A DNA stretch of 64,000 nt from an uncultured Lachnospiraceae bacterium (lineage in GTDB: Bacteria; Bacillota; Clostridia; Lachnospirales; Lachnospiraceae), in assembly GCA_900549665.1 (NCBI GenBank), contig URPH01000011.1, positions 14,555-78,554 on the forward strand, written 5' to 3'. How positions within the stretch are numbered: position 1 is the stretch's first letter; the number at the start of each line of letters is the position of its first letter. Below are positions 8,276 through 18,836 of the stretch, one piece after another. Under the pieces are notes generated by a model. The model was not told the origin of the DNA, made no database searches, and saw only the letters and a list, made by a program, of their open reading frames with translations. The translations under genes and the position numbers were made by a program.

Positions 8276-9031
8276 TTAATACAACGTCAGGATATCCGGT
8301 TCACCATCCGGTTTGATCAGGATGGTATTTTCATAATGAGCTGAAATACTGTGGTCTGCTGAAACAACTGTCCAGTCATCATCCAGCCAGTCAACCTCAG
8401 CGGTTCCTAAATTGATCATCGGCTCAACAGCCAGTGTCATGCCGGCACAAAGTCGGATACCACGTCTTTTCTGTGCAAAGTTTGGCACCTGGGGATCCTC
8501 ATGAAGATGTGTTCCGATTCCATGTCCCACCAGATCTCTTACGATTCCATAACCGAATTGTGAGATATAAGCATCGATGGCATTGGATATATCATGAAGA
8601 TGATTTCCATCTTTTGCCATTTTTATACCTTCAAAAAAGCTCTGTTTGGTACGCTCCATCAGAAGTGTTGCTTCTTCACTTACTTTTCCGACCGGAAAAG
8701 TGCGTGCCATATCGGAATGATATCCTTTATAGATAAGACCTGCATCAAGACTTATGATATCTCCCTCTTTGAGTATTCTGCTCTTTTTCGGAATGCCATG
8801 TACGACCTCTTCATTGACAGAGGTACAAATGGATGCAGGATATCCGTTATAATTTAAGAAATTCGGCTCGCAACCGTGTGCACGGATCAGTTTATCACCA
8901 AGCTGATTGACCTCCATGGTTGAGATACCCGGCCTGACAGCCTGCTCTAAATTGTAAAAAACATCGGCTAACAATTTGCACGATTCGCGCATGAGTTCAA
9001 TTTCTCTTGCAGATTTAATTGAAACAGCCAT
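8276..9031 (-). CDS. map: Methionine aminopeptidase, type I
   Basis: Removes the initiator methionine from nascent proteins. Pita-bread fold with the five metal ligands visible in their blocks: two aspartates in LDAGLIYKGYHSDMARTF, histidine in GHGIGTHLHEDP, glutamate in AVEPMINLG and the final glutamate in SAHYENTI. 251 aa without the N-terminal extension of type 1b/1c enzymes. Two bp after adk. Confidence 0.98.
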   Translation of the reverse strand: MAVSIKSAREIELMRESCKLLADVFYNLEQAVRPGISTMEVNQLGDKLIRAHGCEPNFLNYNGYPASICTSVNEEVVHGIPKKSRILKEGDIISLDAGLIYKGYHSDMARTFPVGKVSEEATLLMERTKQSFFEGIKMAKDGNHLHDISNAIDAYISQFGYGIVRDLVGHGIGTHLHEDPQVPNFAQKRRGIRLCAGMTLAVEPMINLGTAEVDWLDDDWTVVSADHSISAHYENTILIKPDGEPDILTLY

Positions 9032-9033
9032 TT

Positions 9034-9678
9034 TTATTCTCCCAAAATTTCAACAATCGCAGCAAAAACATCTTTCATATCTGCTGTACCATCAACACTC
9101 TTTAATACACCTTTTCCTTCATAAAAATCGATCAGGGGCTGTGTCTGCTCATGATATACCTTTAAACGGTTTTTAACGGTTTCGGGCTGGTCATCATCAC
9201 GGATGATCAGTTCTTTTCCGCAGTTATCGCAGATTCCCTCTGTCTTGGGTGCATTGTATACAATATGATAGGTTGCTCCGCAGGCTACACATGCACGTCT
9301 GCCACCCATACGATTGATAATATTGTCGTCCGGGACATCAACGTTGACCGCATAGTCAATCCTGTCACCGAGTTTTGTCAATGCTTCATCCAATACATTG
9401 GCCTGAGGGATTGTTCTCGGGAAACCATCTAATACATAACCGTTTTTGCAGTCATCCTGTGCTACTCTGTCAAGCAGGATCTTAACGGTCAGTTCATCGG
9501 GAACCAGCTTACCCTGATCCATATACTGTTTTGCTTCTTTACCAAGCTCTGTACCGTTTTTGATATTTGCTCTGAAAATATCACCGGTAGAAACGTGGGG
9601 AATACCATATTTTTCTGCAATCATCTTGGCCTGTGTACCTTTGCCGGCACCGGGCGCACCTAACATAACGATTTTCAT
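9034..9678 (-). CDS. adk: Adenylate kinase (zinc-lid form)
   Basis: Interconverts ATP+AMP and 2 ADP. P-loop GAPGAGKGT at residues 7-15; LDGFPRT in the NMP-binding core. The lid carries four cysteines (CVACG...CDNCG), the zinc-binding type usual in Gram-positives. Start at 9678 (MKIVMLG) has GGAGG six bases upstream; the frame continues 12 codons further but that part contains the ribosome site. 214 aa. 74 bp after secY. Confidence 0.98.
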   Translation of the reverse strand: MKIVMLGAPGAGKGTQAKMIAEKYGIPHVSTGDIFRANIKNGTELGKEAKQYMDQGKLVPDELTVKILLDRVAQDDCKNGYVLDGFPRTIPQANVLDEALTKLGDRIDYAVNVDVPDDNIINRMGGRRACVACGATYHIVYNAPKTEGICDNCGKELIIRDDDQPETVKNRLKVYHEQTQPLIDFYEGKGVLKSVDGTADMKDVFAAIVEILGE

Positions 9679-9752
9679 TTGAAACCTCCAAGCTAATACG
9701 CAAGCATGGGACATAACGGTAAACCGCCTGCCCCAAATTGCGTTTTCATATT

Positions 9753-11072
9753 CTAGTCATTCAAGAATCCTTTGTAATTTCTTACCAAAAGCATGGATTC
9801 GATCTGTTTGATTGTCTCCAGTACTACACTTACGATAATGATAAGGCTTGTGCCGCCAAATGAAACGCTGGCACCAAACACACCATTAAAGATGTAGGGA
9901 ACAATCGCAACGATCAGAAGTCCGCAGGCTCCGATAAAGATAATATATTTCAGGATCTTATTCAAGTATTCAGTTGTGGGCTTACCAGGTCTGATACCCG
10001 GAATAAATCCACCTGACTTTTTAATGTTGTTGGATACTTCCAATGGATTAAATGTGATGGATGTATAAAAGTAAGCAAAAAAGATTACCAATAATACATA
10101 AACAAGCAATCCGATGGAATATACCGGAGTACTGGGTTTGCACCAGTTGTTGGAATTTAATCCTCTTAAAACCTCTCCCCAAAATCCCTTTTCCTGTACA
10201 TTTAATAACTGACAAATGACGATTGGGAACTCCATCAGAGAAGAAGCGAAGATAATCGGGATAACGCCGGCCGTATTGACCTTTAACGGGATAACGGAGC
10301 TCTGTCCGCCTACGGTACGTCTTCCCTGGATTTTCTTAGCATACTGAACCGGAATTTTACGAATGCCGCCATTTAAAATAACGACAAGAACGATCATACC
10401 GATTATAACAGCTATGATAATAACCGCAGCCACAACTCCAAGTGCGATTGTAGATGCACCCTTTACAAACTGATCAAACAGATTTGTCAGGTCGTTGGGC
10501 AGTCTTGAGATAATATTGATGATCAGGACGATGGAAATACCATTTCCGACACCTTTTTCTGTAATACGCTCACCTACCCACATCAAAAATGCACTACCGG
10601 CTGTTAAAGCAGCTATAACCACGATATAGTCAATAACTTCTATGTCACCCTGCAACAGACCCTGATTACCAAAACCGATTGCCATGGCTGATGATTCGAT
10701 CAATGCCAGACCTACGGTCACATAACGGGTAATTGCCTGAATTTTTTTACGTCCGTCTTCACCATCTTTCTGCATTTCTTCCAATTTCGGAATTGCAATT
10801 GTTAAAAGCTGCATAATAATGGATGATGTAATATAGGGTGTGATATTCAATGCAAGTACGGACATTCTTAAGAAAGAACCACCTGTAAATGCATCAAAAA
10901 AGCCAAAAGTACCAGCTGTCTGCTGTTCAAACCACTGTGAGAAAAAATCTCGGTTTACACCCGGGACGGGTAGTTGGCATCCAAAACGGATGACAACTAA
11001 CATCGCGAATGTGAACAGTAATCTGTTACGGACCTCTTTTACTTTAAAGGCATTGGTTAAGGTTTTTAACAT
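9753..11072 (-). CDS. secY: Preprotein translocase subunit SecY
   Basis: Channel of the Sec translocon: about ten membrane segments in 439 aa, beginning [21 protein letters not shown], with the plug/TM2 region (GSFLRMSVLALNITPYITSSIIMQ) and the cytoplasmic C5 loop (GGFIPGIRPGKPT). Its ATG shares one base with the rplO stop (TAATG), and the GAGGTG site lies within the rplO end, so translation is coupled. Confidence 0.98.
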   Translation of the reverse strand: MLKTLTNAFKVKEVRNRLLFTFAMLVVIRFGCQLPVPGVNRDFFSQWFEQQTAGTFGFFDAFTGGSFLRMSVLALNITPYITSSIIMQLLTIAIPKLEEMQKDGEDGRKKIQAITRYVTVGLALIESSAMAIGFGNQGLLQGDIEVIDYIVVIAALTAGSAFLMWVGERITEKGVGNGISIVLIINIISRLPNDLTNLFDQFVKGASTIALGVVAAVIIIAVIIGMIVLVVILNGGIRKIPVQYAKKIQGRRTVGGQSSVIPLKVNTAGVIPIIFASSLMEFPIVICQLLNVQEKGFWGEVLRGLNSNNWCKPSTPVYSIGLLVYVLLVIFFAYFYTSITFNPLEVSNNIKKSGGFIPGIRPGKPTTEYLNKILKYIIFIGACGLLIVAIVPYIFNGVFGASVSFGGTSLIIIVSVVLETIKQIESMLLVRNYKGFLND

Positions 11073-11515
11073 TAAATCACCTCTGCTGTTCCACCAACGG
11101 CTTCAATCTTAGCTTTAGCTGCTTCAGAATAAGCATTTACTTTGACTGTAAGCTTTTTGGTAATCTCTCCGTTTCCGAGGATCTTTACTCCGTCCTTTGC
11201 TGCATCGATAACGCCTGCTTTGATCAATGCTTCAACATCAACTGTAGCGCCATCTTCAAATTTCTTATCTAATGTAGATAAGTTGATTGCAACGATTTCT
11301 TTTGAATTTCTATTTTTGAAGCCTCTCTTGGGGATTCTTCTGTATAACGGCATCTGACCGCCTTCAAAGCCAACTCTGGGTGCTCCTGAACGAGCTTTCT
11401 GTCCTTTGTGACCTTTACCGGCTGTTTTTCCGTTACCAGATCCATGTCCACGGCCTCTTCTAAAATTATCACTGTGTTTAGAGCCTTCAGCAGGTCTTAA
11501 ATTTGATAATTCCAT
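11072..11515 (-). CDS. rplO: 50S ribosomal protein L15
   Basis: Late-assembly large-subunit protein. [35 protein letters not shown] is split here only by the glycine/arginine-rich extension that snakes into 23S r[18 protein letters not shown] follows. 147 aa from the ATG at 11515, which has AGGAGG seven bases upstream; the eight codons before it are not coding. Overlaps secY by one base. Confidence 0.97.
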   Translation of the reverse strand: MELSNLRPAEGSKHSDNFRRGRGHGSGNGKTAGKGHKGQKARSGAPRVGFEGGQMPLYRRIPKRGFKNRNSKEIVAINLSTLDKKFEDGATVDVEALIKAGVIDAAKDGVKILGNGEITKKLTVKVNAYSEAAKAKIEAVGGTAEVI

Positions 11516-11539
11516 GATCGTACCTCCTTTAGGAATCAA

Positions 11540-11725
11540 TTATGCTTCTTCAACTTTTACTAAATGTTTTATCTGGTCAATCATACCTCTTACGGCTTCA
11601 TTGTCCGGTAATTCAACTGTCTTGTTAACTTTCTTTAATCCTAAAGCGGTAACTGTTGCTTTATGTTTAGGAATAGCACCGATAGGGGATTTTACTAAAG
11701 TCACTTTAATTTTATTATCTGCCAT
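11540..11725 (-). CDS. rpmD: 50S ribosomal protein L30
   Basis: 61-aa large-subunit protein: [34 protein letters not shown] with the short bacterial C-terminus ending VKVEEA. 13 bp after rpsE and 24 bp before rplO in the conserved spc order. Confidence 0.97.
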   Translation of the reverse strand: MADNKIKVTLVKSPIGAIPKHKATVTALGLKKVNKTVELPDNEAVRGMIDQIKHLVKVEEA

Positions 11726-11738
11726 CTTTATTTCCTCC

Positions 11739-12248
11739 TTATGCCATGATTTCGCTTACTGCTTTACCACGCTTGTTAGCTACTTCTTCAGGAGTCTTTA
11801 ACTGGCTTAAGCCTTCGATTGTAGCAAGTACAACGTTCTGCTTATTGTTGGAACCTAAAGATTTTGTACGAATATTCTTGATGCCTGCAAGTTCACATAC
11901 GCTACGAGCGGGACCGCCGGCAATAACACCGGTACCTTCCGGAGCTTTCTTCAAAAGTACAGATGCACTTCCGAATTTTCCGTAGATATCATGTGTAATA
12001 CTGTTGTTTTCATCTAATGCAACGCTGACAAGTCTCTTTGTTGCGTCTTCTTTTCCTTTGCGGATTGCTTCCGGAATTTCAGTAGCTTTTCCAAGACCTG
12101 CACCAACGTGTCCATTGCCGTCACCTACAACAACGAGTGCTGTAAAACGCATGTTACGGCCACCTTTAACTACTTTTGTTACACGTTTGATGGAAACAAC
12201 TTTTTCTGTAAGCTCTAAATTGCTTGTATCGATGATTGTTCGTTTCAT
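11739..12248 (-). CDS. rpsE: 30S ribosomal protein S5
   Basis: Accuracy-related 30S protein. N-terminal double-stranded-RNA-binding-like domain ([41 protein letters not shown]) and C-terminal domain with [19 protein letters not shown]. 169 aa. 18 bp after rplR. Confidence 0.98.
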   Translation of the reverse strand: MKRTIIDTSNLELTEKVVSIKRVTKVVKGGRNMRFTALVVVGDGNGHVGAGLGKATEIPEAIRKGKEDATKRLVSVALDENNSITHDIYGKFGSASVLLKKAPEGTGVIAGGPARSVCELAGIKNIRTKSLGSNNKQNVVLATIEGLSQLKTPEEVANKRGKAVSEIMA

Positions 12249-12266
12249 TTAAGTCTGTCTCCCTTC

Positions 12267-12635
12267 CTAAAATTCCAAACCGGCTTCTCTGGCTGCGTCA
12301 GCCAAAGCTGCGATTTTACCTGTGTATACAAAGCCGCCTCTGTCAAAAACAACTGTCTTGATGCCTTTTTCAAGAGCTCTCTTTGCTACTACTGTTCCTA
12401 AATATGCTGCTGCTTCAACGTCATTGGTTTTCTTTAATTCAGCTTTTACGTCTTTTTCAAGTGTAGATGCTGCAACTAATGTATTGCCAACGGTATCGTC
12501 GATAATTTGAGCATACATATGATTATTACTTCTGAAAACAGCCAGACGGGGTCTTTCAGATGTTCCGCTTAAAGAATAACGCATTCTTTTGTGCTTTTTA
12601 ACACGAATTTCACTTCTTGATTCTTTATTAACCAT
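12267..12635 (-). CDS. rplR: 50S ribosomal protein L18
   Basis: 5S rRNA-binding protein: [36 protein letters not shown] and the C-terminal [26 protein letters not shown]. 122 aa, standard length; 19 bp after rplF. Confidence 0.98.
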   Translation of the reverse strand: MVNKESRSEIRVKKHKRMRYSLSGTSERPRLAVFRSNNHMYAQIIDDTVGNTLVAASTLEKDVKAELKKTNDVEAAAYLGTVVAKRALEKGIKTVVFDRGGFVYTGKIAALADAAREAGLEF

Positions 12636-12654
12636 TTTTTACACTCTCCTTATC

Positions 12655-13197
12655 TTATTTCTTACCGGTCTTACCGACTTTACGTCTGATCACTTCATCA
12701 GCATACTTAATACCTTTACCTTTGTAAGGTTCAGGTCTTCTCTTGTCTCTGATCTCAGCTGCAAACTGACCAACTTTTTCTTTATCGATACCTTTCACGA
12801 TAATGATGTTCTGTCCGTCTAAAACTGTCTCGATGCCTTCAGGATCTTCCATTTCAACCGGGTGAGAGTAACCTAAGTTTAAGGTTAATTTTTTGCCCTG
12901 TTTTGCTGCTCTGTAACCAACACCGTTTACTTCAAGTTTCTTTTCAAATCCCTGAGTAACACCAACAACCATGTTGTTGATCAGTGTTCTGGTTAATCCG
13001 TGTAAGGATTTCATTTTCTTTAAATCGTTAGGTCTGGAAACTACTACTTCAGCACCTTCTACTTTGATATCCATTTCTGAAGGTAACACTCTTTCTAATG
13101 TTCCCTTAGGACCTTTTACAGTCACTTTGTTATTTTCTGCAACCTCTACAGTTACACCTGCAGGAATTGCGATTGGCATTCTTCCTATACGTGACAT
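12655..13197 (-). CDS. rplF: 50S ribosomal protein L6
   Basis: Large-subunit protein near the sarcin-ricin loop; two repeated domains. Starts [15 protein letters not shown] and ends with the rRNA-binding signature [13 protein letters not shown] followed by [10 protein letters not shown]. 180 aa. Unlike its neighbours it is separated from the upstream gene (rpsH) by a 247-bp palindrome-rich segment, but it has its own AGGAGG site. Confidence 0.98.
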   Translation of the reverse strand: MSRIGRMPIAIPAGVTVEVAENNKVTVKGPKGTLERVLPSEMDIKVEGAEVVVSRPNDLKKMKSLHGLTRTLINNMVVGVTQGFEKKLEVNGVGYRAAKQGKKLTLNLGYSHPVEMEDPEGIETVLDGQNIIIVKGIDKEKVGQFAAEIRDKRRPEPYKGKGIKYADEVIRRKVGKTGKK

Positions 13198-13444
13198 GCC
13201 CGTACCTCCTATTAATTGTCAGGGTTAAGTTGATATAGTTACGATTTTGACCGTATGTGGCCTGATGCGAAATGTTGCATTGCAGGATTAATAATAAGTC
13301 GCCTAGATACTAACCGTATTTAGGAGTGCGACTCCACTAAACTCGAGCGGCGCCCCTGAGGGGCTTGCTCTCATTAAGTGTCGCTGCAAGGCTTCGCACT
13401 AAGCTTCATGCGGCGCTTGCGCTTGCATGAAGCAAGTGCTCAGC
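13198..13444 (-). repeat. Palindromic multi-hairpin element between rpsH and rplF
   Basis: Five consecutive inverted repeats fill this gap. The clearest are GCTTCATGC/GCATGAAGC (13403-13411 with 13425-13433), AGTG..CG/CG..CACT (about 13377-13400), GAGC-GCCCC/GGGGC-GCTC (about 13344-13371), TTTAG-GAGT/ACTC-CTAAA (about 13319-13341) and CCTA-ATAC/GTAT-TAGG (about 13302-13324, mutually exclusive with the previous). Part of it is visibly GC-richer than the flanking genes. It begins directly after the rpsH stop. No supported frame. Likely co-transcribed with the spc section. REP/MITE-like insertion or a structured regulatory RNA are both possible. Confidence 0.6.
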
Positions 13445-13846
13445 CTACCACACAAATGCTAATACTTCGCCACCGACCTGAAGTTCTCTTGCTTTCTTGT
13501 CAGTGATTACACCCTGGTTGGTAGAGAGGATTGCGATACCGAGACCACCTAATACTTTAGGAAGATCTTCTTTACCAGCATAAACTCTTAAACCGGGTTT
13601 GGAAATTCTCTTGATTCCGGAAATGATCTTATCGTTTTTGTCTTCACCGTATTTTAATGTGATGTGAAGAGTTTTGAAGTTTCCGTCTTCAACTAAATCA
13701 TATTTCTGAATATATCCTTCGTCAACTAAGATATTTGCGATTGCAATTTTCATCTTAGAAGCAGGAACATCTACTGTATCATGTTTTGCAGTATTTGCAT
13801 TACGAATTCTTGTAAGCATATCTGCAATGGGATCACTCATTGCCAT
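13445..13846 (-). CDS. rpsH: 30S ribosomal protein S8
   Basis: Central-domain 16S-binding protein and, in E. coli, the spc autorepressor. [17 protein letters not shown] at the start and the C-terminal [16 protein letters not shown]. 133 aa. Start at 13846 has GGAGG eight bases upstream. 23 bp after rpsN; the palindromic element begins right after its stop. Confidence 0.98.
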   Translation of the reverse strand: MAMSDPIADMLTRIRNANTAKHDTVDVPASKMKIAIANILVDEGYIQKYDLVEDGNFKTLHITLKYGEDKNDKIISGIKRISKPGLRVYAGKEDLPKVLGGLGIAILSTNQGVITDKKARELQVGGEVLAFVW

Positions 13847-13869
13847 GTTAGTTGCCTCCTTTTCTCTTT

Positions 13870-14055
13870 TTACCAGCTAGCTTTCTTAACGCCCGGGATC
13901 TGTCCCTTGTATGCTAACTCACGGAAGCAAACTCTACAGATACCATATTTTCTAAGGACTGAATGAGGACGTCCACAAACTCTGCAACGTGTATATTCTC
14001 TGGTAGAGAATTTAGCAGGACGCTGCTGTTTCACTTTCATTGCTTTCTTAGCCAT
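13870..14055 (-). CDS. rpsN: 30S ribosomal protein S14, zinc (type Z) form
   Basis: 61-aa S14 with two CxxC pairs (CRVCGRP near residue 24 and CRVCF near 40) that bind zinc; the short C+ form is the usual housekeeping paralogue in Gram-positives. Ends [11 protein letters not shown]. 17 bp after rplE. Confidence 0.98.
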   Translation of the reverse strand: MAKKAMKVKQQRPAKFSTREYTRCRVCGRPHSVLRKYGICRVCFRELAYKGQIPGVKKASW

Positions 14056-14072
14056 GCGAATTTACCTCCTAA

Positions 14073-14612
14073 TTATTTTTCAAACGGCATGTTGAATAAT
14101 TTCAATAACTCACGAGCTTCTTCATCAGTTTTGGCTGTTGTAACGAAGATTACATCCATACCTCTTACCTTATCGACTTTATCATATTCGATTTCGGGGA
14201 AGATGATCTGCTCTTTAATACCAAGTGCATAATTTCCTCTGCCGTCAAATGCGTTGGGATTAACACCTCTAAAGTCACGTACACGAGGTAATGCGAGGTT
14301 TACCAAACGATCTAAAAACTCATACATTTTCTCGCCACGTAATGTAACTTTACATCCAATTGCCTGACCTTCTCTGATCTTGAAGTTAGCAACTGACTTT
14401 TTAGCCTTTGTTGTGATAACTTTCTGACCGGTGATTGTCTCCATGTCTTTAATGGCTGTTTCCAGAGCTTTGGCATTGTCTTTTGCTTCGCCAACACCCA
14501 TGTTGATAACGATCTTATCAAGCTTCGGAACTTCCATGATATTTTTATAACCAAACTTTTTGATCATAGCGTCTACGATCTCGTCTTTGTACATATCTTT
14601 AAGTCTGCTCAC
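14073..14612 (-). CDS. rplE: 50S ribosomal protein L5
   Basis: 5S rRNA-binding, central protuberance protein. Motifs: [50 protein letters not shown]. 179 aa; 16 bp after rplX. Confidence 0.98.
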   Translation of the reverse strand: MSRLKDMYKDEIVDAMIKKFGYKNIMEVPKLDKIVINMGVGEAKDNAKALETAIKDMETITGQKVITTKAKKSVANFKIREGQAIGCKVTLRGEKMYEFLDRLVNLALPRVRDFRGVNPNAFDGRGNYALGIKEQIIFPEIEYDKVDKVRGMDVIFVTTAKTDEEARELLKLFNMPFEK

Positions 14613-14628
14613 GAACTAGACCTCCTTC

Positions 14629-14937
14629 CTATTTGTCAATAACCTCTCCGGTTGCTTTTGCATAACGTACTTTCTTGCCGTCTTCGAACTTAAAGCCAAC
14701 TCTTGTAGCTTTGCCGCCTACAACTAACATAACGTTGGATGCATCAATCGGGGCCTCTTTTTCGATTCTGCCACCTGCCTGATTGGCAGCTGAAGGTTTT
14801 GCATGTTTGGTAACTACGTTTACGCCTTCAACAACGATCTTGTTGTTTTTGGGATCTACGGAGATTACTTTACCTTCTTTGTCTTTATTTTTTCCTGCGA
14901 TAACTTTAACTGTGTCGCCTTTTTTAATCTTTAACAT
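14629..14937 (-). CDS. rplX: 50S ribosomal protein L24
   Basis: Early-assembly 23S-binding protein with an N-terminal KOW motif ([22 protein letters not shown]) and the later [19 protein letters not shown]. 102 aa; 11 bp after rplN. Confidence 0.98.
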   Translation of the reverse strand: MLKIKKGDTVKVIAGKNKDKEGKVISVDPKNNKIVVEGVNVVTKHAKPSAANQAGGRIEKEAPIDASNVMLVVGGKATRVGFKFEDGKKVRYAKATGEVIDK

Positions 14938-14948
14938 TACGGCACCTC

Positions 14949-15317
14949 CTATAATACTTCGGGAGCTAAAGAAACGATTTTCATGAACTGCTTGTCACGA
15001 AGTTCTCTTGCTACCGGTCCGAAAATACGTGTTCCTCTGGGAGTCTTGTCATCTTTAATGATAACTGCTGCATTTTCATCGAATTTGATATAAGATCCGT
15101 CTTTACGACGAGCGCCTTTAACTGAACGAACAACAACTGCCTTCACAACATCGCCTTTTTTAACAACACCGCCGGGTGTTGCATCTTTAACAGAAGCAAC
15201 GATGATATCTCCGATGTTCGCATATCTTCTTGTTGATCCACCCATAACACGAATGCAAAGTAATTCTTTCGCACCTGTGTTATCAGCAACTTTAAGTCTG
15301 CTTTCCTGCTGAATCAT
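14949..15317 (-). CDS. rplN: 50S ribosomal protein L14
   Basis: Subunit-interface protein: [54 protein letters not shown]. 122 aa, exactly the bacterial norm. 22 bp after rpsQ. Confidence 0.98.
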   Translation of the reverse strand: MIQQESRLKVADNTGAKELLCIRVMGGSTRRYANIGDIIVASVKDATPGGVVKKGDVVKAVVVRSVKGARRKDGSYIKFDENAAVIIKDDKTPRGTRIFGPVARELRDKQFMKIVSLAPEVL

Positions 15318-15339
15318 GCCAATTCTCCTTCCTAAAAGC

Positions 15340-15597
15340 TTATTTAGCTCTTTCTACGATTTCAACAAGTCTCCATCTTTTATCTTTAGATAAAGGTCTT
15401 GTTTCCATTACTTTAACGGTATCGCCAATGTTACATTCGTTGTTTTCGTCATGAGCTTTTAATTTGTAAGTTCTCTTTACGATCTTTTTGTAAAGAGGAT
15501 GCTTTACATGGTCTTCTACAGCAACAACGATTGTTTTCTGCATTTTATTGCTTACGACCTTACCGGTACGTGTTTTTCTTAAATTTCTTTCTTCCAC
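15340..15597 (-). CDS. rpsQ: 30S ribosomal protein S17
   Basis: OB-fold 16S-binding protein: [59 protein letters not shown]. 85 aa. 25 bp after rpmC. Confidence 0.98.
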   Translation of the reverse strand: MEERNLRKTRTGKVVSNKMQKTIVVAVEDHVKHPLYKKIVKRTYKLKAHDENNECNIGDTVKVMETRPLSKDKRWRLVEIVERAK

Positions 15598-15622
15598 GAT
15601 TTATTCTCCTTCCTGTCGAGAA

Positions 15623-15832
15623 TTATTCTGCAACACTGTTTTTCTGTGTGATAACAGTCTGAATTCTTGCGATGTTCTTGCGAACTTCTTTGATTCTGCT
15701 TGTGTTATCCAGCTGGTTTGTTGCATTTTGGAATCTCAAATTGAAAAGTTCTTTCTTGGCAGCTGTTAATTCTTCTGCTAATTCAGTAACAGATTTAGCC
15801 TGTAAATCTTCTACATATTTATTAGTTTTCAT
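15623..15832 (-). CDS. rpmC: 50S ribosomal protein L29
   Basis: Two-helix protein at the tunnel exit (SRP and trigger-factor contact region). Start at 15832 ([14 protein letters not shown]), inside the last codons of rplP: the two genes overlap by 11 bases in different frames. The larger frame reaching 15949 is an rplP shadow. [26 protein letters not shown] is the diagnostic stretch. 69 aa. Confidence 0.97.
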   Translation of the reverse strand: MKTNKYVEDLQAKSVTELAEELTAAKKELFNLRFQNATNQLDNTSRIKEVRKNIARIQTVITQKNSVAE

Positions 15833-16259
15833 TTGATACACCGCCTTCCAAATCTGCTTTTGAAACAATTTTGCATTTGCAGGGGAGCTTGTGAGTTGCA
15901 AGACGTAATGCTTCTCTTGCTGTCTCTTCCGGAACGCCGGCAATTTCAAACATTACACGTCCGGGCTTTACAACTGCTACCCAATATTCAAGAGTACCTT
16001 TACCGGAACCCATACGAGTTTCAGCAGGTTTACTTGTAACCGGTTTATCCGGGAAAATTTTGATCCAAACGCGACCACCACGTTTGATATAACGTGTCAT
16101 AGCAATACGGGCTGCCTCAATCTGGTTGGATTTGATCCAGCAGGGCTCCAGTGCTACGATACCATATTCGCCGTAAGTAATTGTATTACCTTTTGTACAT
16201 TTTCCGGCCATAGAACCACGGAACTGTTTACGACGTTTAACTCTTTTAGGCATTAACAT
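15822..16259 (-). CDS. rplP: 50S ribosomal protein L16
   Basis: Peptidyl-transferase-centre/A-site finger protein. [19 protein letters not shown] and the R-rich [23 protein letters not shown] are unmistakable once split into their parts. 145 aa. Its ATG shares one base with the rpsC stop (TAATG). Confidence 0.98.
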   Translation of the reverse strand: MLMPKRVKRRKQFRGSMAGKCTKGNTITYGEYGIVALEPCWIKSNQIEAARIAMTRYIKRGGRVWIKIFPDKPVTSKPAETRMGSGKGTLEYWVAVVKPGRVMFEIAGVPEETAREALRLATHKLPCKCKIVSKADLEGGVSNEN

Positions 16260-16915
16260 TATTTATCGCTCCCTTCCTTATTTCCTTTAGTAGGAAGTAC
16301 TTCGCCTTTGTAGATCCAAACCTTAACACCAACTTTACCGTAAGTTGTATCTGCTTCAGCGAAACCATAGTCAATATCTGCTCTTAATGTCTGAAGCGGA
16401 ATAGTACCTTCACTGTAGAACTCTGTACGAGCCATATCAGCACCGCCAAGACGTCCGCTACAAGATGCTTTGATACCAAGTGCACCGCTCTTCATTGTAC
16501 GAGACATGCAGGATTTCATAGCACGTCTGAATGTGATACGGTTTTCAAGCTGCTGTGCAATGTTTTCAGCAACAAGCTGGGCATCTCTGTCGGGTTTCTT
16601 GATTTCTTTGATATCTACAGAAACTTTCTTGCCAGTCATCTTAGCAAGTTCCTGTTTGGTAACTTCGATTTCAGCTCCACCTTTACCGATTACAACACCG
16701 GGCTTAGCTGTATAAAGAATAACTTTAATTCTGTCAGACTGTCTTTCGATTTCGATCTTAGAAACGCCTGCGCTGTATAATTTTTTCTTAAGGTATTTTC
16801 TGATATCGTAATCTTCAACCAAGTAGTCAGCGAACTCTGCATCAGCATACCATTTAGAATCCCAATCTTTGATAACGCCGACTCTAATTCCATGAGGATT
16901 AACTTTCTGTCCCAT
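16259..16915 (-). CDS. rpsC: 30S ribosomal protein S3
   Basis: mRNA entry-channel protein with a KH domain whose GXXG loop reads [13 protein letters not shown]. Begins [23 protein letters not shown] and has the C-terminal [19 protein letters not shown]. 218 aa. 11 bp after rplV. Confidence 0.98.
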   Translation of the reverse strand: MGQKVNPHGIRVGVIKDWDSKWYADAEFADYLVEDYDIRKYLKKKLYSAGVSKIEIERQSDRIKVILYTAKPGVVIGKGGAEIEVTKQELAKMTGKKVSVDIKEIKKPDRDAQLVAENIAQQLENRITFRRAMKSCMSRTMKSGALGIKASCSGRLGGADMARTEFYSEGTIPLQTLRADIDYGFAEADTTYGKVGVKVWIYKGEVLPTKGNKEGSDK

Positions 16916-16926
16916 TACTTTTCCTC

Positions 16927-17313
16927 CTATCTTTCATCAAGCACGATTGTAATGTGGCTTGTTCTCTTTAAGATTCTGTAAGCTCTACCCTGTGCTCTGG
17001 GCTGTACACGTTTCATTGTGGGGCCCTGGTTTGCGTAGCACTCAGCAATATAAAGCTTATCAGCGCTCATATGATTGTTGTTTTCTGCATTAGCAACTGC
17101 AGATTCTAATAATTTCTTAATTACGCTGGATGCATATCTGGGATTGTATGCTAAAATACCGATTGCTGTCTCAACGTCTTTACCTCTGATGGCATCTAAT
17201 ACGAAACATGCTTTCTGAACAGGAATTCTAGCGTAGGAAATCTTAGCGCTGGGTCTTGTGTCCTTATTCGCATTTCTTTCTCTTTTAATCTGGGATCTAT
17301 GTCCTTTTGCCAT
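16927..17313 (-). CDS. rplV: 50S ribosomal protein L22
   Basis: Exit-tunnel protein whose beta hairpin ([27 protein letters not shown]) lines the constriction. 128 aa with an N-terminal extension ([15 protein letters not shown]). 20 bp after rpsS. Confidence 0.98.
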   Translation of the reverse strand: MAKGHRSQIKRERNANKDTRPSAKISYARIPVQKACFVLDAIRGKDVETAIGILAYNPRYASSVIKKLLESAVANAENNNHMSADKLYIAECYANQGPTMKRVQPRAQGRAYRILKRTSHITIVLDER

Positions 17314-17333
17314 GGATAAAACCTCCTTTCAAA

Positions 17334-17615
17334 TTATCTAACCTTAGATTTCTTTTCGTCTTTTCCATGTCCTCTATAAGTTCTGGTTGCAACGAACTCT
17401 CCGAGCTTGTGACCAACCATATCTTCTGTAACATATACAGGCACATGCTTTCTTCCGTCATGAACAGCAAATGTATGTCCTACGAAAGAAGGGAAGATTG
17501 TAGAACGACGAGACCAGGTTTTGATAACTTGTTTCTGTCCTGCTTCGTTCATAGCATCAACTTTTTTCAGTAAGCTTGCGTCTGCAAAGGGTCCTTTTTT
17601 AAGTGATCTAGCCAT
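17334..17615 (-). CDS. rpsS: 30S ribosomal protein S19
   Basis: 30S head protein: [54 protein letters not shown]. 93 aa; 16 bp after rplB. Confidence 0.98.
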   Translation of the reverse strand: MARSLKKGPFADASLLKKVDAMNEAGQKQVIKTWSRRSTIFPSFVGHTFAVHDGRKHVPVYVTEDMVGHKLGEFVATRTYRGHGKDEKKSKVR

Positions 17616-17631
17616 TGTGATTCCTCCTTAA

Positions 17632-18477
17632 TTACTTAATTGCTTTTCCGTCTCTGCGTCTTACGATTAACTTGTTGGACTGTTTCTTTCTCTTACGAGT
17701 CTTAAGACCGAGAGCAGGTTTACCCCAAGGTGTGCTCGGACCGGGACGACCGATACCGGTTTTACCTTCACCACCACCATGCGGATGGTCGTTGGGGTTC
17801 ATAACGGAACCACGAACGGTAGGGCGGATACCCATGTGACGTTTACGTCCTGCTTTACCGATTTTGATCAGGTTGTGATCGCCGTTGCCTACAACACCGA
17901 TTGTTGCGCGGCATCCGATCGGAACCATTCTCATTTCGCCTGAAGGAAGACGTAATGTTGCGTATTTTCCTTCTTTAGCCATAAGCTGTGCACTGTTACC
18001 AGCGGAACGAACCATCTGTCCGCCTTTACCGGGCATCAGCTCGATGTTGTGTACTAAAGTACCAACCGGAATATCTGCTAATGCTAAGCAGTTTCCTACT
18101 CTGACTTCTGCTTCTGCACCACTCATAACAGTCATACCGTCTGTTAATCCTTCGGGTGCAAGAATATATGCTTTTTCGCCGTCTGCGTAGCAGATCAGTG
18201 CGATGTTAGCTGTTCTGTTCGGATCGTATTCGATACCGATTACTTTTGCAGGGATACCATCTTTTTTATTTCTCTTGAAATCGATGATTCTGTATTTCTG
18301 GCGGTTACCGCCTCCCTGATGTCTGACAGTGATTTTTCCCTGATTGTTACGTCCGGCATTTTTCTTTTTAGATGCTAAAAGAGATTTCTCCGGGGTTTTC
18401 TTTGTGATTTCGGAAAAATCAGAACCGGTCATATTTCTACGGGACGGTGTATAGGGATTATATGTTTTAATACCCAT
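17632..18477 (-). CDS. rplB: 50S ribosomal protein L2
   Basis: Largest primary 23S-binding protein, needed for subunit association and peptidyl transfer. [18 protein letters not shown] at the start, and the histidine-bearing C-terminal block [20 protein letters not shown]. 281 aa from the ATG at 18477, which has AGGAG eight bases upstream. The eight preceding in-frame codons include that site and are excluded. 59 bp after rplW. Confidence 0.98.
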   Translation of the reverse strand: MGIKTYNPYTPSRRNMTGSDFSEITKKTPEKSLLASKKKNAGRNNQGKITVRHQGGGNRQKYRIIDFKRNKKDGIPAKVIGIEYDPNRTANIALICYADGEKAYILAPEGLTDGMTVMSGAEAEVRVGNCLALADIPVGTLVHNIELMPGKGGQMVRSAGNSAQLMAKEGKYATLRLPSGEMRMVPIGCRATIGVVGNGDHNLIKIGKAGRKRHMGIRPTVRGSVMNPNDHPHGGGEGKTGIGRPGPSTPWGKPALGLKTRKRKKQSNKLIVRRRDGKAIK

Positions 18478-18536
18478 TGTTGTTTCTCCTTTCGATTGCA
18501 TTTGTCATCACGCTTGTGTGCGTATGGGCGGGCATC

Positions 18537-18836
18537 TTATAAACCTGCGAAGATTTCGATGTCCTTACTATCCTCTGTAAGCCAAACAATAGCTTTTTTG
18601 GTCTTAGCTGTTTTGCCGTATACAAGACCACGTCTCTTTGTCTTACCATCGTAATTCATGGTGTTGACTTTAGCTACCTTTGTTCCTTCGAACATTTTTT
18701 CAACAGCTTCTTTGATCTGTGATTTGTTTGCTTCAGGATGAACTAAGAATGTGTATTTCTTTTCTCCCATGCCAGCCATACTCTTTTCAGTAATAACCGG
18801 TTTCTGGATTACGTCATAATACATGATTGCTGCCAT
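18537..18836 (-). CDS. rplW: 50S ribosomal protein L23
   Basis: Tunnel-exit protein that docks SRP and trigger factor: [55 protein letters not shown]. 99 aa. Its ATG overlaps the rplD stop by one base (TAATG). Confidence 0.98.
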   Translation of the reverse strand: MAAIMYYDVIQKPVITEKSMAGMGEKKYTFLVHPEANKSQIKEAVEKMFEGTKVAKVNTMNYDGKTKRRGLVYGKTAKTKKAIVWLTEDSKDIEIFAGL

